Source of the DNA: Cyanophora paradoxa | Taxonomy: Eukaryota > Glaucocystophyceae > Cyanophorales > Cyanophoraceae | Length of the DNA: 64,000 nucleotides | Assembly: GCA_004431415.1 (NCBI GenBank) | Contig: QPMI01000123.1 | Location: 124,001 to 188,000, forward strand | Direction of reading: 5' to 3' | Shown here: positions 53,779 to 63,810 of the stretch, piece after piece | How the letters are laid out: every line of letters starts with the position of its first letter | How positions within the stretch are numbered: the first letter of the stretch is position 1 | Program-made: the position numbers and the translations under genes | Notes under the pieces: generated by a model | Told to the model about the DNA's origin: nothing | Seen by the model: only the letters and a program-made list of their open reading frames with translations | Database searches by the model: none

Positions 53779-54814
53779 TGACGGGGCACCAGCGGGGCGG
53801 TCGGAGCAGGCGTGACGAGGATGATCAGGAGGAGCGCGACAGAGAGGAGGTGAGCGGCCGCTAGTGCACATTGCTCTGCAGCATTGCCCCTGGACGGCAT
53901 TGACCGGTTTTACAGGAGATGCTCAACGCTCTGCGCGAGGACGGCCTCTCCATGCGGGAGATTGAGGTGCTTGGAGGCTATCTGCACTGAATCTGCGACT
54001 CCCGACTAACCCCGCCTTCCGTCCCAGACGCGCGCCGCAGCCCGCCCGGGCCAGAGCCCCGATGCGCTTGAGGAGGAGCTGGACTACCGCATACGTAACG
54101 ACGACTGCGTTCTTGAAGCCGATATCGCCGGTGAGAACCTGCCTGGTGTCCGCGTGTCTCCGGCTGACCTGCGGTGTAGACGCGCGCCAAGCGCAGGAGG
54201 AGGATCTGGACGAGCGGCGTATTAGAGAACAAATAGAGAGGGAGGTGGAGGAGAACTTGAATAGCTCTTCCGCAACTGGCCCAGCTCAGCGCGTCACTGC
54301 TCAGCACGAAGTGGAGGTGCTGTCTGCCCAAGCCGAGGTGTGTGCTGGCGAAAATAGCCGCATCGCATCTTGATTTCACAGGGCCTAATACGAGGCGGTG
54401 TGTGCAGGAGCTGCGGTTGCAAGAGGCGCTCGACGCCGAGCTCGACGACCGCATTCGAGACGAGGTCGACGGTCGGACGCGCGGTGCTAAACGCTTTTGG
54501 AGCCTGAAAGAAAATCTCGCGCGTGACGTTTGTTACTTGACTTATTGCTCTAAAGGCCCAGCGGCAGAGGACGACGATGAGGAGGAGCGCTTCGCGCTCG
54601 AGCTGCAGGTTCGGATGTGCTTGTGGTGCAATGGAAGCGGCCTTCGCTTGAGCCATGAACGCAGGCGAGTATCGCGGAGAACGCTGTGATGGAAAGAATC
54701 GACGAGCGCCGGGCGTCCGAGGCGACTGCGGCGCTCCTCAGTCTCCGTCAGAACGAGTCACGCCCGCCGCCTCCCCCCATGCGAAGCGTCCCCGTGGTGG
54801 CTCCAGCCAAGTAG
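53779..54814 (+). CDS. Acidic, highly charged helical protein of unknown function
   Basis: Not recognised. Seven exons: MTGHQRGGRSRRDEDDQEER plus DREE; EMLNALREDGLSMREIE; DALEEELDYRIRNDDCVLEA; AQEEDLDERRIREQIEREVE, ENLNSSSATGPAQRV and HEVEVLSAQAE; ELRLQEALDAELDDRIRDE; DDDEEERFALELQ; ASIAENAVMERIDERRASEA with a Pro-rich end VPVVAPAK (TAG 54812-54814). The repeated ALDAELDDRIRDE and ALEEELDYRIRND segments suggest an internal helical repeat with coiled-coil potential. Introns are canonical GTGAG-type and less GC-rich than elsewhere. It is divergent from the DacB-like gene (200 nt). The spacer contains a duplicated GGGGCACCGGGGGCAGCAGC unit. Confidence 0.6.
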
Positions 54815-55230
54815 CTCCTGGCATGGACTGTAGCTGCTCCGCTCGGTGGCTCAGCGGCGATACATTGTGTGCAATTCAGAGCGCTTCTTGAGGCGCCGGC
54901 GGGTGCATGCTACGAGCGAAACTAATCAACAAAGACCATAGCTAACGCAGAGAGCCCAGGGCACCTGCGCGCGCAACCAGCTGCATGCGCAGATCGAGCT
55001 GCCAGTGCCACACCCGTCGTCGTGTACCCCGAACCGTCGAGCTTCAGTCCGCCGCGGCCAGTCTAGATCCATCAGGAGCATTAGCTATTGCTCTAGCTAA
55101 GCGTCTGAAGCTCGGAGCTCACGCGATCGCAGACCGTCGTGAAGGTTCGCGACAGCAACTTCCTGCGTGTACCAGCCGCGCGCTCCCGTGGCATTGCGTA
55201 CGCGAGCTAGGTGGGCCGTAGTTGCAAAGA
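54815..55230. other. Intergenic interval upstream of the C2orf76 homologue
   Basis: About 415 nt between two plus-strand genes, presumably containing a terminator and a promoter. No motif stands out. Confidence 0.4.
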
Positions 55231-55902
55231 ATGGCCGAAGTACAAGGCGTCACGGTCGTCGTTCGGGTGATCAAGTCCTTCGAATACCGAACCTTCAAGA
55301 ACCTCGTCCTGCACAACGTAGACCTGGGCATGCGCGTCGCCGACTTCAGGCAACTTGTCGATCAAAGTGCGCGTCCCAATGCCATGCGCGCGCGCCCGCT
55401 GACTCCGTTGGTTCGCCGCAGAGATTCAGACGGAGGCGGGCTTCGCGCCCTACCGGAACCACAAGAGCGGTGGACATTTGCATGCCGCCTCCGACCCGCG
55501 CGCGCCGACGTATCTCGGCCCGCAGACACGCTGAAGCTGCACATGAAGGCGCACGGAGCGAAGGTGCGGCCGCGCCGCGCGATCGGCGCGCCGTGCCCTG
55601 AGCCCCGCGCGCAGACGAGCAACCCGGTCATCAACGTGGGCCACGAGGAGCTGGTTCTGAAGGAGACCGGAACGTTGGGCGAGCAGGGCGTCGGTACGCG
55701 CGCGCGCGCGCGCGCCCCGCCCACAAGAGCTCCCCTGGCGAGGCTGCCGCCAGAGCACGAGACGGAGCTCTCCTACTTTGCGATGTCTGATTACGAGGCG
55801 TACAAGGCCAATCCACAGGCGCGCGCTTCTTCATCGACCTCCAAACCCGTGCGCTCAGGTCACGCGCCCCCCTCTCACCCGTGCGCTCAGGTCAAGTGGT
55901 GA
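55231..55902 (+). CDS. UPF0538 family protein (C2orf76 homologue)
   Basis: A small conserved eukaryotic protein of unknown function. The ATG at 55231 gives MAEVQGVTVVVRVIKSFEYR and TFKNLVLHNVDLGMRVADFR, the family start (xVTVxVRxIKSFExRxFK). Next come QTEAGFAPYRNHKSDTLKLH with MKAHGAK, TSNPVINVGHEELVLKETGT with LGEQG, and PPEHETELSYFAMSDYEAYK followed by ANPQ and a three-codon last exon VKW (TGA 55900-55902). The end YKANPxxxW is the family hallmark. The last intron, 55819-55890, uses a GC donor. The intron at about 55690-55745 holds an alternating CG run. About 120 residues, the normal family length. Confidence 0.88.
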   Translation: MAEVQGVTVVVRVIKSFEYRTFKNLVLHNVDLGMRVADFRQLVDQSARPNAMRARPLTPLVRRRDSDGGGLRALPEPQERWTFACRLRPARADVSRPADTLKLHMKAHGAKVRPRRAIGAPCPEPRAQTSNPVINVGHEELVLKETGTLGEQGVGTRARARAPPTRAPLARLPPEHETELSYFAMSDYEAYKANPQARASSSTSKPVRSGHAPPSHPCAQVKW

Positions 55903-56178
55903 GCCGACGTCGACGTGTCGCGAGCAGCAGCTACAGCCTGGCAGCATGCCATGCCCCGCCCCCGCCGGCCTGCGTCGCCCTCTTCCTTCATGCAGCCCCG
56001 GCCGGGCCTCTTACCCTATCGACATCTCCGGCCCTCCCTGGCTCTCTCGTTCGCCCTGGCCCTCTCATTCGCCCCGCCCCCCGCCTGCCCTGAGGAGCAA
56101 CGAGTGTTTCTAGGCCTGCACGTGAATATATCGATACCGAGATGCAAGGGGAAGGCGTGTTCGGGACCGGGGCGGCGG

Positions 56179-58173
56179 CTAGGGGGCGATGCGCTTGAGG
56201 TAGGCGGCCCAGCCGGCCTCGCGGTACTTGGTGGCCTCCGCCTGCACGTCCTTCGCCTCGTAGATGCCCCGCCCCACGATGAGCACGTCGCAGCCGCGCG
56301 CCCCGATCACGTTGTCCGGCCCGTCGTACTGCTGCCCCAGGCCGTCCCCGCCGCCTCCGACCTTCACGCCCGGCGTCATCACGATCAGGCTCGGGTCGTC
56401 CGGCGTCAGGTTGTGCTGCGTCCGCCTCAGCCGCGGCGGGCGGGCGGCGTGGGCCGGGGGCAGGCGGGCGCGCCTGGGCGATGAAGCCGATGACGAAGTT
56501 GGTGTTCTTCCGCGCGATCTCCACCGCCGCCGCCGTGTACGAGCCTGCCCCGCGCCGCGCCTCGGCCGGCGCCGCGCGGCGGGGCGGGGCCGGGGGCTAT
56601 CGGGTGGGCGCACCGGTGGCGAGGCTGCCCGCCGAGCTCATCTCCGCGAGGATGAGGCAGCCGCGCCCCAGGGGCAGCCCCACCTCCGCCAGGCCCTGCG
56701 CCCAAGCGTCACTCCGGGCGGCCGGGGCGGGGCGGGGCGGGGAGGGGCGGGCGGGCCTGGACGACGCCGGGGCCCGGGACGACGTGGGCGTTGGTGATGT
56801 GGGACCAGGAGGCGATCTTGTGGACGCCGCCACGGTACTGCATCACCACCGTGTTCCCGATGTCCGCGAACTTGCGGTCCTCGAAGATCAGGAAGTCGTG
56901 CTGCGCCCGCCCCGCCTCAGCGAACCCGGCCGGCGGGCGCGGGCAGGCGCAGGGCTCCGGCCTTCTCCGCGAGGGCGGTGAGCTTTGCGGCGAAAGCGTC
57001 GTCCCACTCGGCGATGACGTCGCAGTGCGTCTGAGGGGCAAGCGTCGGCGGGGCGCGCCGGGGGCCTCTGCGGGGAGGGGGCGGAGCAGCACCTTGAGGC
57101 AGCAGAGGTGCGGGCCGAGGGAGTCGGCGATGGAGAGGAGCTCGGCCCCCGTGCTCACGTCCGCCGCCAGGCACAGGTTCGTCTTCTTCCGCTCCATCGT
57201 CTGCCCCGGCGCCCGTCGCGCCCCTGCCGGCAACCGAACCGCCCCGCCCCGCCCCGCGCACCTCGAAGATGCGACGGCCCATGGGGTTCTTGCACAGCTT
57301 GGCACGCTCCGCGTAGGAAAGGGCCTTGGGGGCGGGCGGGGCGGCCGGCGCGGCGGGCTTGGCGGCCGGCAGCTGAGTCTGGTTGTCGGCGATGAACTTG
57401 AGGGTCGCCTCGACGATGCTCGCGTGAAGCTTCCCCTCCGCGTGGAGCACCTGCACCGCGCGCCGCGCTCGCGCCAGTGCCGGGGCGGGGCCGGGGCCGG
57501 GGCCGGGGCGGGGGCGCACGTTGAGGAACTGGGTGATGGTGAAGACGGAGTGGAGGTGGTAGCCCTTGCCGGTGATGTGGTTGCGCCCGCCCTGCTCCCG
57601 GTCCAGCAGCACCACGATGTCCTGCACCTTGAGCCCCTCATGCTCCAGCGGCCCGATCGTCTCGAACACCGAGATCCCGCTCGTCACCTGCCCCGCCCCC
57701 CGATCACGCCCCCATCGAAGCGCACGCTAAGCTATGGCTATCCCCCCGCCGGGCGGGAGCGTCGCGCGCCGCGGGTGCGAGGCGAGGCGATCGCGGCGCG
57801 TCGCACGCGTACGCACCAGATCCTCGACGACCAGGCAGGTCTCGCCCTTCTTGAAAGAGCCCTCGATAGCCTTAGCGGTGCCGTAGTCCTTCACCTCCTT
57901 GCGGCGCACGACCATAGGCTTGCCGTGCTCGACGGACATGCATGTAGCGATCGGGAGGGCGGTGTAGGGGACGCCGCAGATGCAGTCGAAGTGCCGCTCG
58001 CGCACGAGGTTCCACATCGCATCCGCGACCTGCTTGAGCAGCGCCGGGTAGGAGACGGTGACCCGCAGGTCGACATAGACCGGGCTGATGAGGCCGGATT
58101 TGAGCTTGAACGAGCCGAACTTCACCGCCTCGACCTCGAACAGCTTGAGAATGAGGTCGCGGTGCTGCGCCAT
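56179..58173 (-). CDS. UMPS: Uridine 5'-monophosphate synthase (OPRT-OMPDC fusion)
   Basis: Catalyses the last two steps of UMP synthesis. The N-terminal orotate phosphoribosyltransferase (start 58173) reads [60 protein letters not shown] and the PRPP-binding loop [20 protein letters not shown]. The C-terminal OMP decarboxylase has [40 protein letters not shown] (catalytic Asp/Lys/Asp), HIASW-type [68 protein letters not shown] and [19 protein letters not shown]. It ends AAYLKRIAP at 56179-56181. Domain order is as in animals and plants, not the reversed stramenopile/kinetoplastid fusion. Intron 56901-56961 has a GC donor, confirmed by the restored [14 protein letters not shown]. Confidence 0.95.
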
Positions 58174-58287
58174 CCCGAACGCGTCGCAGAACGTCGCCGA
58201 TGCCGGTACCCTGAAGCTGGGAAAAAAATGGCCTTCTCCGCGCTCCTTCCCCAGCCACAGCGGGCCCCGGCGAGTGGCAGCTATAGC
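58174..58287. promoter_or_regulatory. Short divergent promoter region UMPS/ferredoxin
   Basis: Only 114 nt separate the two divergent start codons, so both promoters must overlap or lie in 5' transcribed sequence. No TATA box is evident apart from CTATAGCATG just before the ferredoxin start. Confidence 0.4.
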
Positions 58288-58998
58288 ATGCAGTCTGCAG
58301 CATGTAGCAGCTCCTCGCAGACCATCGGGCACCGAGCAGGCGGCTCGCGAGCGATTGGCGGCGTATGCTTCGCCGCGCGGCCGTCCGCCGCACGCCGCTC
58401 CTTCCACTTCGAGGCCGGCGTCTCGAATGGCGCGCTTCGGGGTCTGCGTGTGGTCGCAGAGGCAGCAGAGCCGGACTTCAACGAGCACAGCCGCTTCAAC
58501 ATCGTCATCATTGATCCGGAGTCCGGGAAGGATTACGAGTTCAAGTGCGATTCCGGCACGACTATCTTGGATGCGGCGGTCCGCCCGCCCGTTCCGTCCC
58601 CGGCGACTCCTGGCGAGGAATTTGATGGCCGCAACGTCCCGCAGATTGACGCGGGCGTCCCGGTGCCGCACGATTGCTTCGAGGGACACTGTGAGACGTG
58701 CGTTGCTCTCATGAAGAGCGGCGCAGTGAGCCAGGTGGGCCCGCCGCGGCGGATCGACCGCCCCGCCGCGTTGCGCGATCTGACGCGGCGGCGGCGGCGG
58801 CGGCTCGCGCAGCACGTGGAGCCGTCGCCCTACCTCGCGGCGTACGCGAAGCCGTCGTCCCCGACGGACCTCGACGATGACGGCGAGTCGCCCGTGGAGG
58901 AGTTCGAGGGCGTCACCGAGGGCCTCATCCTCACCTGCGTCTCCTACCCCGACGAGGACTGCGTCCTCGAGCTGCCCTTCCGCGGCCACTCCGCGTAG
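58288..58998 (+). CDS. Plant-type 2Fe-2S ferredoxin-like protein, probably plastid-targeted
   Basis: Electron carrier. The ATG at 58288 opens a Ser/Ala/Arg-rich leader of about 65 residues ([36 protein letters not shown]) that suits organelle import. The domain then starts [20 protein letters not shown] with GTTILDAA, joined over intron 1 (about 58578-58648) to [20 protein letters not shown] plus ALMKSGA. The cluster cysteines are CFEGHCETC (CX4CX2C) and the last one in [20 protein letters not shown]. Intron 2 lies at about 58727-58812. An insertion of roughly 20 acidic residues ([17 protein letters not shown]) precedes the last motif, where ordinary photosynthetic ferredoxins are shorter, so the partner may differ from FNR. 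It ends RGHSA, TAG at 58996-58998. Confidence 0.85.
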   Translation: MQSAACSSSSQTIGHRAGGSRAIGGVCFAARPSAARRSFHFEAGVSNGALRGLRVVAEAAEPDFNEHSRFNIVIIDPESGKDYEFKCDSGTTILDAAVRPPVPSPATPGEEFDGRNVPQIDAGVPVPHDCFEGHCETCVALMKSGAVSQVGPPRRIDRPAALRDLTRRRRRRLAQHVEPSPYLAAYAKPSSPTDLDDDGESPVEEFEGVTEGLILTCVSYPDEDCVLELPFRGHSA

Positions 58999-59392
58999 CC
59001 GCGGAGGCGAGCCGGTCTCCAGATTCCTATCCCTCTTTCACCATCACCGGTACCAGCTTTCATCGCCCCGAGCAGTGCAGCTCCTATGCAGTGTATATGT
59101 CTTCAGCTCTTCACACAGCAGCTACAGCCGAAGCTAAGCTGCGTGCTGGTACCCGGGGGATGCCGGGCCCGTAGGGGGATAGTAGAGCAGTGCCAAGCTC
59201 CGCAAAGCCCCGAAGAACGAGGCGCGAACCGGGCTACCCCCGTCTGCGAGGCCTATCCTTGGAAGGCGGCCTACGCGATGAAGAAGAATACTAAAGGCTA
59301 TACTAACCTACTGCGGCTGCTGCTGGGGACCCTCCGGGGGCAGCCGCCGGGCCTCGTCGACGCCAGAGCCCACGCGGAGGAGGACGTTCCTG
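58999..59392. other. 3' flank of ferredoxin
   Basis: About 390 nt. It contains the ferredoxin 3' end and a GC-moderate stretch without a supported exon or RNA gene. Confidence 0.4.
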
Positions 59393-59570
59393 CGTAGGCG
59401 CAGGAGTTACGATCGGAAAAAGTACTCCTGGATAGGCAGGAGTTACGATCGGAAAAAGTACTCCTGGAAAGTTACGATCGCAGGAGTTACGATCGGAGTT
59501 ACGATAGGCGTTTGGATAGACAGGTGAAAATTACGATCGCGATTCGCGGACGGAATTACGATCGTCCCAA
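59393..59570. repeat. Short tandem repeat around TTACGATCG
   Basis: Two copies of a 38-base unit (CAGGAGTTACGATCGGAAAA followed by AGTACTCCTGGA) at 59401 and 59439 are followed by decaying copies of GTTACGATCG to about 59570. The block directly precedes the left end of the 4.2-kb element. The motif GGAATTACGAT recurs at the right window edge (about 63981). Confidence 0.8.
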
Positions 59571-59592
59571 AGGCCTAATATCAGGGACACTA

Positions 59593-59887
59593 GAGCGCAT
59601 TCTGGTCCAAAATTAATACAGCAATTGGGTTGGGAATTATGTGTTGTGTGATGGCGCAGCGAGGGGGGCAGCGGGCTAGGCGACAGATAGCAGTAATGGA
59701 GGTTGCATGCTACTGAACACGATACATTAGGCGGCGTCTAGCCCCGTCACCATCGGTTTTCGACCACTGCGGGCGCGGGATTCGCGGCGCGGGATCGGCA
59801 AGACAGCTACACGAGTGCTAGGGAATCGGCGCGCATAGGTCCTTTTTGCTAGCGGATCCCCGCTGCGCGCCCGCGCGCCAAGGTCCC
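59593..59887 (+). repeat. Left terminal inverted repeat
   Basis: 295 bases from GAGCGCATTCTGG to CGCCAAGGTCCC, matching 63506-63799 in reverse complement with almost no mismatch by eye (a one-base length difference). Confidence 0.92.
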
Positions 59888-59893
59888 CGCCCC

Positions 59894-60343
59894 ACACCCC
59901 GGCTCTCCGTCGCCCCGCCAACCACGTACCCCGGTACGAGGCCCGGCCCGCGCCCCCGGCCCTGGCGATGCCTGGAGGGGCCCTAATATCGCGCCCGTAG
60001 GGCTGCCGAATCGCTTGGGAGGCGGCGCTGAACGCTGCTCCCGCAGGGCCCCGCCCCCGCCCCCCGCCCCCCGCCAACCACGTACCCCGGTACGAGGCCC
60101 GGCCGCGCCCCGGCCCTGGCTCTGCCGGGCGAGGCCCTAGTATCGCGCCCAGACGGCCGCCAAATCGCTTGGGAGACGGCGCTAACGCTGCTTCCGCAGG
60201 GCCCCCGCCCCCGCCTCCCGCCCCCCGCCAACCACGGCCCCCTGGAGGGCTGCCGAATCGCTTGGGAGGCGGCGCTGAACGCGGTTTCCGCAGGGACCCC
60301 GCCCCCGCCCTGGTTTGGGCGCCCCAAAACCGGGGGCTGACGC
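59894..60343 (-). repeat. Internal array, left side (about 2.5 units, reversed)
   Basis: Units marked by CCAACCACGTACCCCGGTAC at 59919 and 60076, plus a truncated third at about 60228. They are the reverse complement of the units at 61858-62700. The inner end GGTTTGGGCGCCCCAAAACC at about 60313 mirrors the same module at 61860. Confidence 0.85.
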
Positions 60344-60989
60344 TGTGACGGGCGCGCGGAGCGCATGCAGCGGCCTTTCATAGCCATCGTGGCACTGCGT
60401 GGCAGCGGCCTGCAGCGGCCTTTCATAGCCATTAGTCGAGAACTGCGACAGGAAGCGTGGCACTGCGACATGTTTATTGAGGTTTTAATTTGTACCAAGC
60501 TCTCGACCTAGTATGTTGACATACTATGATACTTGCAAGGATGGCTATGTATTGCAAGGATGAGTGCAAGCTTACTTGTCGGATGTCGACATACTTGCAA
60601 GCTTAAGGGGCCCGCGGCCGGGCCTAGGCCTGGCCATGGGGTTCGGCGCGGGCTTTAGATCTTGATCATCATCTGATTATCGATATCTTGTAATATTCAA
60701 TGATTGATTGATCTTGAACTGCCGCAGTGCGTGATAAATAAGCTTTAAAGCTTCAAACTTCAACGCTTCAACGCTGCGCTCAGCGGCCCGGCGGCTGATT
60801 TTTGTATCATGATCATTTACTCATGATCATGATCAGGATCATGATCACTCACTCAGTGAACATGAAACGCCTGCCGTTGATCCCTCAATGCCGCCTATTC
60901 AATGATTGCCGCAACTTGCCGCGAGTTCTGAGTTGCCGCGAGTTGCCGCGATAAATCGCGGATAATTGGATTGCCGCGATTTCTCGCGG

Positions 60990-61105
60990 AAACCGCAAGT
61001 TGCCGCGGGATGCCGCGGGATGCCGCGGGATGCCGCGGGATGCCGCGGGATGCCGCGGGATGCCGCGGAATGCCGCGAGTTGCCGCGAGATGCCGCGAAG
61101 AGCCG
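60990..61105 (+). repeat. 10-bp satellite GCCGCGGGAT and degenerate flanks
   Basis: Seven or so perfect tandem copies of GCCGCGGGAT lie at about 61003-61072. GCCGCGA variants extend on both sides from about 60900 to 61140. Confidence 0.9.
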
Positions 61106-61189
61106 CGAATCATTCGATTGGCGCGAGATGCCGCAAAATACCGCGGCGATTTTAAGCAATTGCAATGCCGGGAAATACCCAAATAGCGC

Positions 61190-61660
61190 ATGCATGATAT
61201 TGTATTAATTATATATCATTGAATAATTTCATCATGATCATGATCATCGGATTATAATCATTGAATCGGACTCTCCGGGATATCCATCATCGGATCAATA
61301 TATTAATCACTTGAATCATTGAATGGTCAGACTCTGAGAACTATAGCTATAGCTAGTGCCGCAGTGCACGTACGCGTGTTCTTGATCATGATGTAAAACT
61401 TGAATTCGAAACAGCTGAAGCCTTGAAGTGAGCTTCATGATCGATATCAGGCTTGAAAATCTGAAAACATGTACAGCTAATCATGAGCTGTCATGATCAT
61501 GATCAGCCGCTGATCATGAGCTGGGCAGCAGTGTACGTACAGCTGTACAGGCGCTGGCCATGGCTGTACAGCCTGGCAGCTCTTTCACTGATCATGATCA
61601 TGATCATGACTCGCGTGAAGATCACGTCACGGCGTGTACCTAGGAATTATTAACTCGCCG
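61190..61660. other. AT-rich core of the element with GATC palindromes
   Basis: Repeated TGATCATGATCATGA tracts (61230, 61495, 61590), TGTACAGCTGTACAG and AGCTATAGCTATAGCTAG. Dense nested palindromes, no coding frame. Confidence 0.7.
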
Positions 61661-61857
61661 ACTCGGCGAGTCGACAGCCCCGGGCCCGCGCATGCCAGGC
61701 CCTACTGACATTTAAGACGTGCGGGCCCTGGATCATCGATATTGGTTACTTCGACGGCGAGCTCGACTCGGCGAGATTCAATTTACCGACCGTAGTGCTA
61801 GCGCGACCGTCGGACCACTACAATTTATGTTCTCACACGCACACGTGCAGCGTCAGT

Positions 61858-62700
61858 CCCGGTTTTGGGGCGCCCAAACCAGGGCGGGGGCGGGGTCCCT
61901 GCGGAAACCGCGTTCAGCGCCGCCTCCCAAGCGATTCGGCAGCCCTCCGGGCGCGTTACTAGGGCCCCGCCAGGCAGCGCCAGGGCCGGGGCGGGGCCGG
62001 GCCTCGTACCGGGGTACGTGGTTGGCGGGGCGACGGAGAGCCGGGGTGTGGGCGGGGCCCTGCGGGAGCAGCGTTCAGCGCCGCCTCCCAAGCGATTCGG
62101 CGGCCCACCGGGCGCGGCACTAAGGCCCCGCCGGCAGAGCCAGGGCCGGGGCGCGGGCCGGGCCTCGTACCGGGTACGTGGTTGGCGGGGGCGGGGGCGG
62201 GGGCGGGGGCCCTGCGGGAGCAGCGTTCAGCGCCGCCTCCCAAGCGATTCGGCAGCCCTACGGGCGCGATATTAGGGCCCTCCAGGCATCGCCAGGGCCG
62301 GGGGCGCGGGCCGGGCCTCGTACCGGGGTACGTGGTTGGCGGGGCGACGGAGAGCCGGGGTGTGGGCGGGGGCCCTACGGGAGCAGCGTTCAGCGCCGCC
62401 TCCAAATCGATTTGGCGGCCGTCTGGGCGCGGTACTAGGGCCCCGCCTGGCAGAGCCAGGGCCGGGGGCGCGGGCCGGGCCTCGCACCGGGGTACGTGGT
62501 TGGCGGGGGGGCGGGGAGGCGGGGGCGGGGGCCCTGCGGAAGCAGCGTTCAGCGCCGTCTCCCAAGCGATTCGGCGGCCGTCTGGGCGCGGTTCTAGGAC
62601 CCCGCCAGGCAGAACCAGGGCCGGGGGCGCGGGCCGGGCCTCGTACCGGGGTACGTGGTTGGCGGGGCGGCGGGGGGCGGGATCCCTGCGCGAGCGGCGT
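61858..62700 (+). repeat. Internal array, right side (five units of about 155-165 bp)
   Basis: GTACGTGGTTGGCGGGG recurs at 62014, 62174, 62328, 62492 and 62650. Between copies lie GCAGCGTTCAGCGCCGCCTC, CCAAGCGATTCGGC and GGGCCGGGCCTCGTACC. Orientation is opposite to the left array, so the two arrays could pair. Confidence 0.9.
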
Positions 62701-63505
62701 CCAGCGTGGCTGACGCCACGCTCAAAAAGACCCTCCGATTGAATATCAAAGAGCGGGCAAAGGCGGCTGGCCCGCGCACCGCGGATACGTGGTTGTGGCG
62801 AAGCGCGCGCGCGCAGGGCATGGGGGCGGCATGCTGCAGCTCGTCGGCGATCCTGGCTCTGACTGCGCAAGACGCCAGCAGCCATTGAGTCCCATGCGTC
62901 GACGGCGAGGTGCCCCCAGAGCACGCGCGGTAACGGAGATCGCCCTGCGCAAATGAGCGCGGGCAGGCCGCGGTCGGCGCTCGGCGCAGGGGGCGGCGCG
63001 GGCGTGTGCAGACCTCAGCGCCGGCTTTTCGGCTCGTGATGGAGCGCGCACGGGATCGCATTGACATGCGGCGGCGGCGCGAGGGCGACGAACCGCCAGA
63101 TGCGCCGCGCCGGATCGCCCGCGGTGAGCGAACCGAGCACGATGCAAAGTGAGCCACGGACCTATAGCAGTAGCTGTACATGTGCCGCGATGTGCGGCGT
63201 GTACTGCGGCGGCGAGCGGGGCCAGATGGAGGCGCCAGATACAGCGGCGGCGCCTGGGGAGTGCGACGCGCTCGAGCGTTTCGCACACCGGGCGATGTGT
63301 GGCTGGAGCTGGTGCCTCGTAACGCTGTCCCCCCGGTTTTGGGCAGCCCCAAAACCGGCGCTGGCGCGGCGGCGGCAGCGCGGAGGACCCGAAGCGGTAC
63401 ACAACGCAATCGTTGCGCTGTACCGCGCATGCATAACGCGACCAGAGCGCTAGCAGCGCGGACTGCATGACGGAATCGCTGTCCCCCCCTCCGCAAGCGG
63501 CGCGC
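62701..63505. other. Unique segment inside the element
   Basis: About 800 nt between the right array and right arm. It has GC-rich open frames on both strands without recognisable motifs. A perfect palindrome (CCGGTTTTGGG / CCCAAAACCGG around a short loop) sits at 63332-63357. This is where a gene would be expected if the element were autonomous; I see none. Confidence 0.45.
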
Positions 63506-63799
63506 GGGACCTTGGCGCGCGGGCGCGCAGCGGGGATCCGCTAGCAAAAAGGACCTATGCGCGCCGATTCCTAGCACTCGTGTAGCTGTCTTGCCGATCC
63601 CGCGCCGCGAATCCCGCGCCCGCAGTGGTCGAAAACCGATGGTGACGGGGCTAGACGCCGCCTAATGTATCGTGTTCAGTAGCATGCAACCTCCATTACT
63701 GCTATCTGTCGCCTAGCCCGCTGCCCCCCTCGCTGCGCCATCACACAACACATAATTCCCAACCCAATTGCTGTATTAATTTTGGACCAGAATGCGCTC
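63506..63799 (-). repeat. Right terminal inverted repeat
   Basis: Reverse complement of 59593-59887. Confidence 0.92.
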
Positions 63800-63810
63800 C
63801 TAGATCCCTA

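Larger units (their letters stand above)
59593..63799. mobile_element. 4.2-kb element bounded by 295-bp terminal inverted repeats, no transposase seen
   Basis: The left arm 59593-59887 and right arm 63506-63799 are near-perfect reverse complements. Outer ends read GAGCGCATTCTGGTCCAAAA; inner ends read GCGCGCCAAGGTCCC. CTA flanks both outer ends and may be a 3-bp target duplication. A few bases further out both sides read AGGGA (left CAGGGA at 59582, right TCCCTA at 63805), reminiscent of hAT ends, but no 8-bp duplication is visible there. Inside are oppositely oriented arrays of a 155-165-bp unit, a degenerate 10-bp satellite and an AT-rich GATC-palindromic core. I find no transposase motifs, so it is probably non-autonomous or a foldback element. 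Confidence 0.75.

Noticed and set aside
60900-61140. CRISPR-like array
   Set aside because: The repeat is a 10-bp satellite without spacers, in a eukaryotic genome.
61719-62742. Open frames of 100-190 codons in the internal arrays
   Set aside because: They recur with each repeat unit, on both strands, and have no protein motifs.
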